DNA of 9,161 nt. Source: Helicobacteraceae bacterium. Its GTDB lineage: Bacteria > Campylobacterota > Campylobacteria > Campylobacterales > Sulfurimonadaceae. Below the pieces are notes generated by a model. That model saw only the letters and a list, made by a program, of their open reading frames with translations, ran no database searches and had not been told where the DNA came from. Position numbers and translations under genes: made by a program. Of the stretch, positions 1-5,482 are shown piece by piece. Numbering within the stretch: the first letter of the stretch is position 1; each line of letters begins with the position of its first letter. The stretch is from the NCBI GenBank assembly GCA_030613795.1, contig JAUWLG010000039.1:1-9161 (forward strand), given 5' to 3'.

Positions 1-286
1 CCTTTGAACCGTCCCAGAACTATATAGACTTCTAAAAACAACACACTTTAGGCCAATAAGTCCTTTTTAATGGTAGAGAGATAACCACCACTTTTAAAAC
101 ACTTTTTCCTTTACTCTTTGTTGTCAACTAACTCATGTACAGAAGTACACTTCGTCAGTTTCCGCCGCGATTAAAGAAAAAATTGCTTTAAAAGTCCCTT
201 TCTTGTTTACAATATCACTTCATTCATTTTCAAACTAAACCTACTTTGAAACTTCCTTTTACTGCTTTTCTATCTTCTCTAGTCAA
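1..286. other. AT-rich noncoding region left of the cytochrome gene
   Basis: I see no convincing gene here. The stretch is pyrimidine-rich on the plus strand. It contains a small perfect hairpin at 136-149 (TGTAC, loop AGAA, GTACA) and one copy of a two-part repeat at 182-223 that recurs at 766-807. It lies downstream of the minus-strand cytochrome gene, so it could also hold the promoter of a minus-strand gene beyond the left edge, but no clear -10 or terminator stands out. Confidence 0.5.
182..223 (+). repeat. Two-part intergenic repeat, copy 1
   Basis: The copy consists of ATTGCTTTAAAA at 182-193 and ATCACTTCAT at 214-223, separated by 20 bases. Both words recur at 766-777 and 798-807 with exactly the same spacing, and the flanks and middle are also partly similar. 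A duplicated promoter fragment or a shared regulator site would both explain this. No known consensus is claimed. Confidence 0.5.
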
Positions 287-697
287 CTATCGCTTACGAA
301 TTTTTTGATGGCACCCTACACACTCATGCAAGATATGGGTATAGGTGGCTGAGATCTTACTGTAAGACTTTGTTCTATTTCCTATCTGCTCATCTAAGCT
401 GTCGGCATAGCTACGAATCTTTTCTCCTGTTCGTTTTGCGTATGCTTTTGCAAACTCTGGGTTTTCCGGCATATGTCTTATCAGAGCTTTTCCATGACTT
501 TCAAGAAATGATTCATCATCGGTTCTTAACATCTTTGCACCCTTATTCATCTCATCAATATTATTGTGCAGGATTCCATGCTGAATAAGTTCCATTGCAG
601 AAGCAAAAGAGTTCATGACTTTTTTTAGTTCTTCACGTTCTCTGTCTTGAGCAAACATGCTCAATGAAAGAACTAACATTACTATTACAAATTTCAT
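287..697 (-). CDS. Small secreted monohaem c-type cytochrome
   Basis: This is a 136-residue periplasmic haem protein. Residues 1-16 are a Sec signal peptide (hydrophobic core ending SMFA, then QD, a plausible signal peptidase I site). A single haem-attachment motif, CVGCH, lies at residues 126-130, ten residues from the C-terminus. The rest is predicted helical and highly charged. A haem motif at the extreme C-terminus of a ~120-residue helical protein is the layout of the cytochrome c'/c556 four-helix-bundle class, so electron transfer or gas/NO binding is plausible, but the partner is unknown. The start is supported by GAGGAG (plus 703-708) five bases upstream of the ATG. It is divergent from the small membrane protein gene at 888. 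The haem-protein call is firm; the c' class assignment is inference. Confidence 0.75.
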   Translation of the reverse strand: MKFVIVMLVLSLSMFAQDREREELKKVMNSFASAMELIQHGILHNNIDEMNKGAKMLRTDDESFLESHGKALIRHMPENPEFAKAYAKRTGEKIRSYADSLDEQIGNRTKSYSKISATYTHILHECVGCHQKIRKR

Positions 698-729
698 ACT
701 ATCTCCTCATATCGCCAATTATAAAGCTT

Positions 730-735
730 AGTATA
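730..735 (-). promoter_or_regulatory. Candidate -10 box of the cytochrome gene
   Basis: On the minus strand this reads TATACT, which would give a leader of about 25 bases. A second option, TATAAT on the minus strand at 718-723, would leave a very short leader. No good -35 is visible, which is common in Campylobacterota sigma-70 promoters. Confidence 0.35.
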
Positions 736-765
736 CTTCACATAATTTCGACTTTATTAAAAAAT

Positions 766-807
766 ATTGCTTTAAAAACACCTCTTTAATTTAAAAAATC
801 ACTTCAT
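766..807 (+). repeat. Two-part intergenic repeat, copy 2
   Basis: This is the second copy of the repeat at 182-223: ATTGCTTTAAAA at 766-777 and ATCACTTCAT at 798-807, again 20 bases apart. It sits between the divergent cytochrome and YgaP-like genes, immediately upstream of the 15-bp palindrome, so it is placed where a regulator could act on either gene. Confidence 0.5.
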
Positions 808-818
808 CTATTTTGATA

Positions 819-833
819 TGTGACAAAGTCACA
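819..833. promoter_or_regulatory. Perfect palindrome, possible CRP/FNR-type operator
   Basis: TGTGAC-AAA-GTCACA is a perfect 6+6 inverted repeat. Its half-sites resemble CRP-family half-sites (TGTGA/TCACA), although the spacer is one base shorter than the classical 16-bp E. coli CRP site. The centre at 826 lies about 41 bases upstream of the start predicted from the -10 at 855-860, the distance expected for a class II activator of the gene at 888. The regulator is unknown. Confidence 0.5.
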
Positions 834-854
834 GACATCACTTTTTATTATAGG

Positions 855-860
855 TATAGT
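855..860 (+). promoter_or_regulatory. Candidate -10 box of the YgaP-like gene
   Basis: TATAGT lies about 28 bases upstream of the ATG at 888, which would put transcription start near 867. No -35 match is obvious, which fits an activator-dependent promoter using the palindrome at 819-833. Confidence 0.45.
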
Positions 861-887
861 TTCTGTATTAATTAATAAGGAAATAAG

Positions 888-1112
888 ATGAATATCAATC
901 TTGGAAAGTTCGACATAGTAGCTCGGTTTGTAATTGGTTTAGGCAGTATGGTCGCAGGTGCGTATATGGCATTTGCAATGAGTAATGTTTATGGGTTAGC
1001 GCTTGCTTTTGTTGGAGGTATTCTTACTGTAACAGGTTTGATGAAATGGTGTCCGATGTATGCTATCTTCGGATTGAGAAGTTGTCCGCTTGACGCGACT
1101 GAGAGAAGATAA
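888..1112 (+). CDS. Small two-helix inner-membrane protein, YgaP-type transmembrane domain (DUF2892 family)
   Basis: This 74-residue protein has two membrane helices (about residues 11-29 and 34-51). It shows the family's hallmark tail: TG at 49-50, a CPMY motif at 55-58 and a second cysteine at 66. The family (DUF2892, PF11127) corresponds to the membrane part of the E. coli YgaP rhodanese and often occurs as a stand-alone small protein in sulfur-metabolising bacteria. Its molecular function is not established; the two conserved cysteines at the membrane face suggest thiol or persulfide chemistry, which is inference. The start is supported by AAGGAA at 877-882. The gene appears monocistronic: proC converges on it 21 bases downstream. 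A palindrome and a -10-like box upstream suggest regulated expression. Confidence 0.8.
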   Translation: MNINLGKFDIVARFVIGLGSMVAGAYMAFAMSNVYGLALAFVGGILTVTGLMKWCPMYAIFGLRSCPLDATERR

Positions 1113-1125
1113 AAAAAACTTCTCT
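1102..1125. terminator. Weak hairpin between convergent genes
   Basis: AGAGAAG (1102-1108) and CTTCTCT (1119-1125) form a 7-bp stem whose loop contains a run of eight A on the plus strand (eight T on the minus strand). It overlaps the end of the YgaP-like gene and follows proC by a few bases. Because the T run is in the loop rather than after the stem, it is not a canonical intrinsic terminator. On the minus strand the T run could still help end the proC transcript. Confidence 0.3.
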
Positions 1126-1133
1126 ATAACGAC

Positions 1134-1898
1134 TTAAGAAAGTTCTACAGCCTTTTTATATGCCCGTTCGACAGCATCTATACAGGCAGCTCTGACGTTG
1201 CCATCTTCCAACGCGCCATAACCTGCCGCTGTTGTTCCACCTGGGCTCATAACACCATCTTTTAACAGTGCTGGATGAACTTCTTGAATAAGCTCTCCAA
1301 AGCCGCCAAAGAGTCCACGCATAATAGCCATGGCGTCATCACGTTTCAGACCTTGTTTGACAGCACCGTCAGCTAAGGCTTCTGCCATCAACGCTAAGTA
1401 CGCTGGGCCAGAGCCCGCAAGTGCTGTTGCAATATCGATCTCTTTTTCAGACGACAACCATCTGACTGGGCCAATGGCACTAAAAAGTGTCTCTGCCTCC
1501 TTTTGGTAAGCAGCATCACCTGTTAACGTCGTCATCGACCTTTTCACAGTCGCAGCAAGATTCGGCATAGCACGAACAACGGCTTTTGTGTTAATGTTTG
1601 ATGAAAGTGTCTCTAACGTCGTCCCGGCTAGAACCGAATAAACCACTTTAGCCTCACCAACCAACTGTGCTCCTACCTCTTGAACGTTATAAGGTTTAAC
1701 ACATAACATAATGGTCTTACCTTGAATATCAAACGCGTTCAATGTGGATTTTTTAACACTACTACCAAGTGCTTCTTCAAAAGCATCAAGCCTCGCCATA
1801 TTACGACCAACCACTTCGATAGCATAGTCATCTTTTAAACCTTGAGCAATTGAAAGTGCCATATTGCCATTGCCGATAAATGTAATTGTTGTTTTCAT
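1134..1898 (-). CDS. proC: Pyrroline-5-carboxylate reductase (proline biosynthesis)
   Basis: The enzyme catalyses the last step of proline synthesis, NAD(P)H-dependent reduction of 1-pyrroline-5-carboxylate, in the cytoplasm. The 254-residue product has an N-terminal Rossmann motif (FIGNGNMA, residues 7-14), CVKP at 66-69, the conserved MPN at 111-113, and the C-terminal dimerisation/active-site domain with SGPAY at 163-167 and the signature SPGGTT at 218-223 followed by G..ALE. The length is close to the usual 260-270 residues. The ATG at 1896-1898 begins directly before the Rossmann strand; only a weak AAAGAA ribosome site precedes it. The nearest other biosynthetic genes are unrelated, so it is probably transcribed alone from a promoter within 1899-2027. 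The assignment is secure. Confidence 0.96.
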   Translation of the reverse strand: MKTTITFIGNGNMALSIAQGLKDDYAIEVVGRNMARLDAFEEALGSSVKKSTLNAFDIQGKTIMLCVKPYNVQEVGAQLVGEAKVVYSVLAGTTLETLSSNINTKAVVRAMPNLAATVKRSMTTLTGDAAYQKEAETLFSAIGPVRWLSSEKEIDIATALAGSGPAYLALMAEALADGAVKQGLKRDDAMAIMRGLFGGFGELIQEVHPALLKDGVMSPGGTTAAGYGALEDGNVRAACIDAVERAYKKAVELS

Positions 1899-1920
1899 GC
1901 TAGTTCTTTGTTTTTAGAGT

Positions 1921-1926
1921 ATTTTA
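1921..1926 (-). promoter_or_regulatory. Candidate extended -10 box of proC
   Basis: On the minus strand the sequence reads TGATAAAAT, an extended -10 arrangement (TG, one base, TAAAAT), giving a leader of roughly 15-20 bases before the proC ATG. It lies on the proC side of the terminator at 2028-2051, consistent with proC having its own promoter. Confidence 0.35.
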
Positions 1927-2027
1927 TCATATTGTAGAAAATTGGTGAGCACTAAAAAGATGGCGAAGTTCATCGAGAAAGGTCTCCGTCGCAGGTACTT
2001 CGTACATATGCTTTGGTTCCGAGCTTA

Positions 2028-2051
2028 AAAAAGCCAAGAAGTTGGCTTTTT
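2028..2051. terminator. Strong bidirectional intrinsic terminator
   Basis: AAAAAGCCAA, loop GAAG, TTGGCTTTTT forms a perfect 10-bp stem. It is flanked by a T run in both orientations (TTTTTCTT on the plus strand, six T on the minus strand). On the minus strand it would stop transcripts coming from the LysR gene or from the structured region at 2123-2226 before they reach proC. Confidence 0.8.
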
Positions 2052-2122
2052 CTTAACAGCTCTCAAGTTTTAGATTTCGAGGAAACATCGCTACGCGAGC
2101 GGTACCCTTGTTTTGGTGTAGA

Positions 2123-2226
2123 TTGTGCTGAAGTGACCCCGACAGCGCAGAAGAGTCAACAGCTCACTACAGCGAACAACTAAATTGTGAGTCGTGCTAA
2201 TCGTCGAGTGGTGAACTTCAGCACAA
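2123..2226. repeat. 104-nt imperfect inverted repeat, possible structured RNA
   Basis: Outer arms TTGTGCTGAAGT (2123-2134) and ACTTCAGCACAA (2215-2226) are a perfect 12-bp inverted repeat. Pairing continues inward: 2136-2138 with 2210-2212, 2140-2143 with 2203-2206, 2144-2148 with 2194-2198 (one G-U if plus-strand RNA), and 2163-2167 with 2187-2191. This leaves a 14-base bulge and a 19-base apical loop. On the minus strand the structure is followed about 70 bases later by the terminator at 2028-2051. I cannot match it to a named RNA family. Confidence 0.45.
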
Positions 2227-2247
2227 GGTGTGCCGAAGCTGGAACGT

Positions 2248-3156
2248 TTAAGCTTTGGGAACTTTTAGGGAGAGTAGAAAATTGACTACATTATCAACAA
2301 AGGCATCATGTTTACGATCTTTACTGTAAGCAATATACAATTTACGTTCGATCTTCTGCCCTTTGATACGCGCCTCAAAAAGCGTCCCGTTTGCCAATTC
2401 GTCTTGAATAACGTGACGTGAAATTATTGAGACAACTGGACGTGCTGCATCTTTAGGTGAACGCAAAATCGACTCTTTGATCGCTGTTGGACTCTCCACT
2501 ACACCGATAACATTAAAACTTGCACACTCAACACCGATCTCTTCAAAAGCCTCTGAGGTAATACGGCGAGTATGCGACTTCTCATCACGACAGATCCAGT
2601 CAAAAGTATACATATCGTCACGGCGAAGCTGTTTTGGGATCGGTTGATTAGAGAAGATAACCAACTCATCATCCATCCATTCACGATAGATGATCCCGTC
2701 TCTGAAAACAGGTGATTCGATCAGAGCGATATCGATCTTTTTATCTTCGATCGCGTCGATCAACTCTTCAGAGAGACCCACATTCATATAGACTTCATTA
2801 TTGATCTTCTCTTTGATCGCACCAAGGTAACGCGGCATGATATAGTTACCGATAGAATAAGAAGAGCCCAGGATAAATGTGAACTCTTTATTAATGATCT
2901 TCAGCAGATCTTTTTCACTTGAGTTGATCGCTTTTTCAAGACGTGTTGCAATACGGTAAAGGTCTTCACCCTCTTTAGTCAGTTTAATACCATTTTTCTT
3001 ACGCTCAACGATCTTTGTGTCGAGGTACTCTTCGATAAATTTGATCTGTTGTGTTACTGCCGGCTGAGAGATTCCAAGTTTTGCAGATGCCTTAGAAAAA
3101 CTCTTCTCTTTGATAACGGTCAAAAAAGTATGAAGTTTTGCAAAATCTTTTAACAT
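2248..3156 (-). CDS. LysR-family transcriptional regulator (CysL/CbbR-like)
   Basis: This 302-residue DNA-binding regulator has an N-terminal winged helix-turn-helix (about residues 19-45, including SKASAKLGISQPAVTQQI, a classic LysR signature), a linker helix, and a two-lobed periplasmic-binding-protein-like effector domain from about residue 91. The segment GSSYSIGNYIMP resembles the start of the effector domain in CbbR/CysL-type members. The frame is open to an ATG at 3195, but the ATG at 3154-3156 is preferred: it has AGGA six bases upstream and places the protein start where LysR proteins normally begin. The gene is divergent from the helicase cluster, with about 250 bases between. The ligand and targets cannot be told from sequence. 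It has an unusual density of GATC words. Confidence 0.9.
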   Translation of the reverse strand: MLKDFAKLHTFLTVIKEKSFSKASAKLGISQPAVTQQIKFIEEYLDTKIVERKKNGIKLTKEGEDLYRIATRLEKAINSSEKDLLKIINKEFTFILGSSYSIGNYIMPRYLGAIKEKINNEVYMNVGLSEELIDAIEDKKIDIALIESPVFRDGIIYREWMDDELVIFSNQPIPKQLRRDDMYTFDWICRDEKSHTRRITSEAFEEIGVECASFNVIGVVESPTAIKESILRSPKDAARPVVSIISRHVIQDELANGTLFEARIKGQKIERKLYIAYSKDRKHDAFVDNVVNFLLSLKVPKA

Positions 3157-3162
3157 AAGCTG

Positions 3163-3168
3163 TCCTTT
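3163..3168 (-). promoter_or_regulatory. Ribosome binding site that sets the LysR start
   Basis: On the minus strand this reads AAAGGA, with its AGGA core (plus 3163-3166) six bases from the ATG at 3154-3156. The upstream in-frame ATG at 3193-3195 has no comparable site, so the shorter protein is favoured. Confidence 0.65.
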
Positions 3169-3365
3169 TACGTAAGATAATTTTATTTGAAACATTATAA
3201 CGCAGAATTATAAACAAATACAAGGTATATGGATAATCTCTACTTATTAAACATTTTTGTGATTATAAATTGACAATATAACTTTTATAAATCCACTATA
3301 AAACTATTAAATCGTCAATAAAAGGTCAAAATGCCATACGTCTACATTATTTAGATCAATTTTGC

Positions 3366-3371
3366 TATAAT
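3366..3371 (+). promoter_or_regulatory. -10 box of the helicase-truB-ispE cluster
   Basis: A perfect TATAAT lies 33 bases upstream of the helicase ATG, predicting transcription start near 3378. No strong -35 is visible. No other good promoter is obvious before truB, so this may drive all three genes. Confidence 0.55.
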
Positions 3372-3404
3372 TTAACTATATACATAAAAAGATAGCAGAC
3401 TACA

Positions 3405-5282
3405 ATGGATAAAATATTTACTAATTTAAATGAATCGCAAAGTTCAGCCGTTAAACAGATCGATGGTCCTCTACTCATTTTAGCGGGGGCCGGTAGTGGT
3501 AAGACCAAGACGATTACCTCACGTTTAGCTTATCTTTTAGACGTCGTTGGCATCGCTCCAAACAATACACTCACCCTTACCTTTACCAACAAAGCAGCTA
3601 AAGAGATGCAAGAACGTGCCTTCGCCATGATCAATCCGACCTCATATCCGCCGCTGCTTTGTACCTTCCATAAATTTGGTCTGCTCTTTCTGAAATTCAA
3701 CATCCATCTGCTAAAACGTCAAAACAACTTTGTCGTCATCGATACAGATGACAAAAAACGTATCTTAAAAAAGATCAACGCTGAGTTGCCTCTGCCGCTT
3801 ATTGCCAGTGAGATATCGCGTTATAAAAACTCACTGATCACACCGGGACAGGCCTATGCACAGGCTGAACTTAAAAACTATAAACAGATCGCCAAAATAT
3901 ACGAAGAGTATGAAGCCTATCTTTTAGAAAACAACCTCGTCGACTTTGATGATCTTTTAGCCCTTACCTACAAGCTGCTCGATGAAAATGAAGAGCTGGC
4001 CAAACGTACCAGTGAACAGTACCAGTACATCATGATCGATGAGTACCAAGATACAAATGAGTTGCAGTTCAGACTTCTTCGCAAACTTTGTCAAACCCAC
4101 AACAACCTCTGCGTTGTCGGCGATGATGATCAGAGTATCTATGGCTGGCGCGGGGCGCATGTCCGTAACATCTTGGAGTTCCATGAGGACTTTGAAAACA
4201 CTACCGTCGTCAAACTTGAGCATAACTACCGTTCCCGCGCTGCCATCTTAAATGTGGCCAATGAACTTATCCAACATAACCGTTCACGTCTTGGTAAAAA
4301 GCTCATCGCTACACGTGAGGGCGGCGAGTCTGTTGTCACACTCAGCTCTCGTGATGAAAACGAAGAGGCTCGTAAGATCGCTGCTAAGGTCACCGAGCTT
4401 ATCAACCAAGGCGTCTCGCCTAAAGAGATCGCCATCCTCTACCGTGTCAATGCCCTCTCACGCTCGCTTGAAGAGGGTCTCAACCGTGCAGGTGTTCCTT
4501 ATAAACTTGTCGGCGGCCTGCGTTTTTACGATCGTGCCGAGGTCAAAGACCTTATCTCCTACATCCGTCTCATCACCAACCCTCACGACAACTTCTCAAT
4601 GAAGCGTATCATCAACAAACCAAAACGCGGTCTGGGTAAAGCCAGTGTTGAGAAGATAGAGTTGGCAGCGATCACCAAAGCCGTCTCTATGTATGACTTT
4701 ATCAAAGAGAGCAGCGTTGCTGAACTCGAAGCCTTGGTCAAAAAGAAAAATACACAGACACTCAAAAAGTTTGTTGCTGACATCGATGAAGTAATAGAAG
4801 TCGCTGAGCATTCAACATATGACTTTATCGACACGTTAGAAGAGAAGTTCAAGCTCAAAGATATCTACAAAAACATGCCGGATGAGAGTGAACGTGTTGC
4901 CAATATGGATGAGTTTTACGGTCTCTTCCGGGATTTCATAAAACAGTCTCCTGAAGCCACTCTCGATGAGTTTTTAAATGAACTTACTCTTCAAAGTGAC
5001 CAAGACGAAGTCGAGGGCGAGAGTATCTACATCATGAGCATCCACGCCTCTAAAGGGCTGGAGTTTGAACATCTCTTTATTATCGGGATGGAAGAGGGTT
5101 TTCTACCGCTTATCGGAGATAGCAGTGACACCGAAGAGGAGCGTCGTTTAGGGTATGTTGCCTTTACCCGTGCCAAAGACACACTGACCCTCTCTCATGT
5201 CGACAGCCGTTTCTATAAAGGCCGTAGAACTGACCTGAATAAAAGTCGCTTCCTGACCGAATCAGGTCTGTGTGAGGGTTAA
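3405..5282 (+). CDS. uvrD: UvrD/PcrA/Rep-family superfamily 1A DNA helicase, C-terminally shortened
   Basis: This is an ATP-driven 3'-to-5' DNA helicase used in repair and replication restart. All motor motifs are intact in the 625 residues: Q motif near residue 12, Walker A GAGSGKT 28-34, motif Ia TFTNKAAKEM, Walker B DEYQD 212-216, motif III GDDDQSIYGWRG 239-250, motif IV HNYRS, motif V HASKGLEFE 547-555, and motif VI with arginine finger R589 in YVAFTRAKD. Family members of this phylum, as recalled, are about 680-690 residues. Here translation stops at TAA 5280-5282, just after the 2B/2A core, and the missing C-terminal Tudor-like domain is still readable downstream in the same frame to 5453, broken by a second stop. 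The ATPase and helicase core should work; partner binding by the tail (RNA polymerase in PcrA/UvrD) may be lost. The start has a weak ribosome site. Confidence 0.93.
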   Translation: MDKIFTNLNESQSSAVKQIDGPLLILAGAGSGKTKTITSRLAYLLDVVGIAPNNTLTLTFTNKAAKEMQERAFAMINPTSYPPLLCTFHKFGLLFLKFNIHLLKRQNNFVVIDTDDKKRILKKINAELPLPLIASEISRYKNSLITPGQAYAQAELKNYKQIAKIYEEYEAYLLENNLVDFDDLLALTYKLLDENEELAKRTSEQYQYIMIDEYQDTNELQFRLLRKLCQTHNNLCVVGDDDQSIYGWRGAHVRNILEFHEDFENTTVVKLEHNYRSRAAILNVANELIQHNRSRLGKKLIATREGGESVVTLSSRDENEEARKIAAKVTELINQGVSPKEIAILYRVNALSRSLEEGLNRAGVPYKLVGGLRFYDRAEVKDLISYIRLITNPHDNFSMKRIINKPKRGLGKASVEKIELAAITKAVSMYDFIKESSVAELEALVKKKNTQTLKKFVADIDEVIEVAEHSTYDFIDTLEEKFKLKDIYKNMPDESERVANMDEFYGLFRDFIKQSPEATLDEFLNELTLQSDQDEVEGESIYIMSIHASKGLEFEHLFIIGMEEGFLPLIGDSSDTEEERRLGYVAFTRAKDTLTLSHVDSRFYKGRRTDLNKSRFLTESGLCEG

Positions 5283-5453
5283 CTTAAAGTGGAACAGAAC
5301 ACCGCCTTTAAAAAAGGGGACCTTGTCCGCCACAAAATCTTTGGTCCGTGACGTGTACTCGGCGTCTCTAAAGCGGGTCGTGAATTTAAACTCAGCATTA
5401 ACTTCGGTGGCAGTCACAGAGACATCCTTGCCTCCTTTGTCGAACGTCTTTAA
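5283..5453 (+). pseudogene. Vestigial C-terminal Tudor-like domain of the helicase
   Basis: The sequence lies in the helicase frame, directly after its TAA. It reads KKGDLVRHKIFGP, then TGA (5349-5351), then RVLGVSKAGREFKL, and continues through INFGGSHRDILASFVERL to TAA at 5451-5453. This matches the PcrA/UvrD tail pattern (GDxVxHxxFGxGxVxxV, then a hydrophobic strand and an L-x-x-F end). The TGA occupies the second glycine of FGxG, one base change from GGA. The ancestral protein would be 682 residues, ending 29 bases before truB, like a normal operon spacer. No start codon with a good ribosome site would allow separate translation. The loss looks recent because the rest of the frame is intact. 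Confidence 0.85.
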
Positions 5454-5482
5454 TTGAAACCTCTAAACATATAGAATAGATA

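Larger units (their letters stand above)
1899..2247. other. 349-bp noncoding region rich in inverted repeats
   Basis: No recognisable gene fills this gap between two minus-strand genes. It holds, from left to right: the proC promoter area (1921-1936), a CGAAGT/ACTTCG inverted repeat (1964-1969 and 1997-2002), a strong bidirectional terminator (2028-2051), a small CGCT/AGCG hairpin (2089-2101) and a 104-base imperfect inverted repeat (2123-2226). By eye its GC content is higher and its base pattern differs from the other AT-rich spacers in the window. It may be a structured RNA, a 3' untranslated region of the LysR mRNA, or remains of a small repeat element. Confidence 0.6.
3157..3404. other. 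AT-rich divergent promoter region
   Basis: This spacer separates the minus-strand LysR gene from the plus-strand helicase. It is very AT-rich with several TATAAA/TATAAT-like words and one TTGACA (3270-3275). LysR regulators often control a divergent neighbour, but I cannot see a convincing T-N11-A palindrome here, and a repair helicase would be an unusual target. Confidence 0.5.

Noticed and set aside
61..90. tRNA-like word GGTAGAGAG with a nearby ACCACCA
   Set aside because: No acceptor stem, anticodon arm or T-loop (TTC-A) can be placed around it.
176..195. Sigma-54 promoter suggested by TTGCTTT in the repeat copies
   Set aside because: The GG of the -24 element is missing at the required distance in both copies (182 and 766).
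370..588. Plus-strand frame opposite the cytochrome gene
   Set aside because: It is antisense to a gene with a clear signal peptide and haem motif, and has no ribosome site or recognisable product.
3157..3195. Longer LysR protein starting at 3195
   Set aside because: The extra 13 residues are not typical of LysR proteins and lack a ribosome site, whereas the ATG at 3156 has AGGA at good spacing.
4039..4858. Several 70-116 codon frames overlapping the helicase on both strands
   Set aside because: They overlap intact helicase motifs, have low-complexity Ser/Thr/Leu composition and no family features.
5349..5351. TGA as a selenocysteine codon
   Set aside because: It replaces a conserved glycine, there is a TAA stop upstream in the same frame, and no selenocysteine-insertion hairpin is evident.
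5272..5457. 61-codon plus-strand frame across the helicase-truB junction
   Set aside because: It is a shadow frame. The biologically meaningful reading of the same bases is the helicase frame, which gives a recognisable Tudor-like tail; this frame gives no family resemblance.
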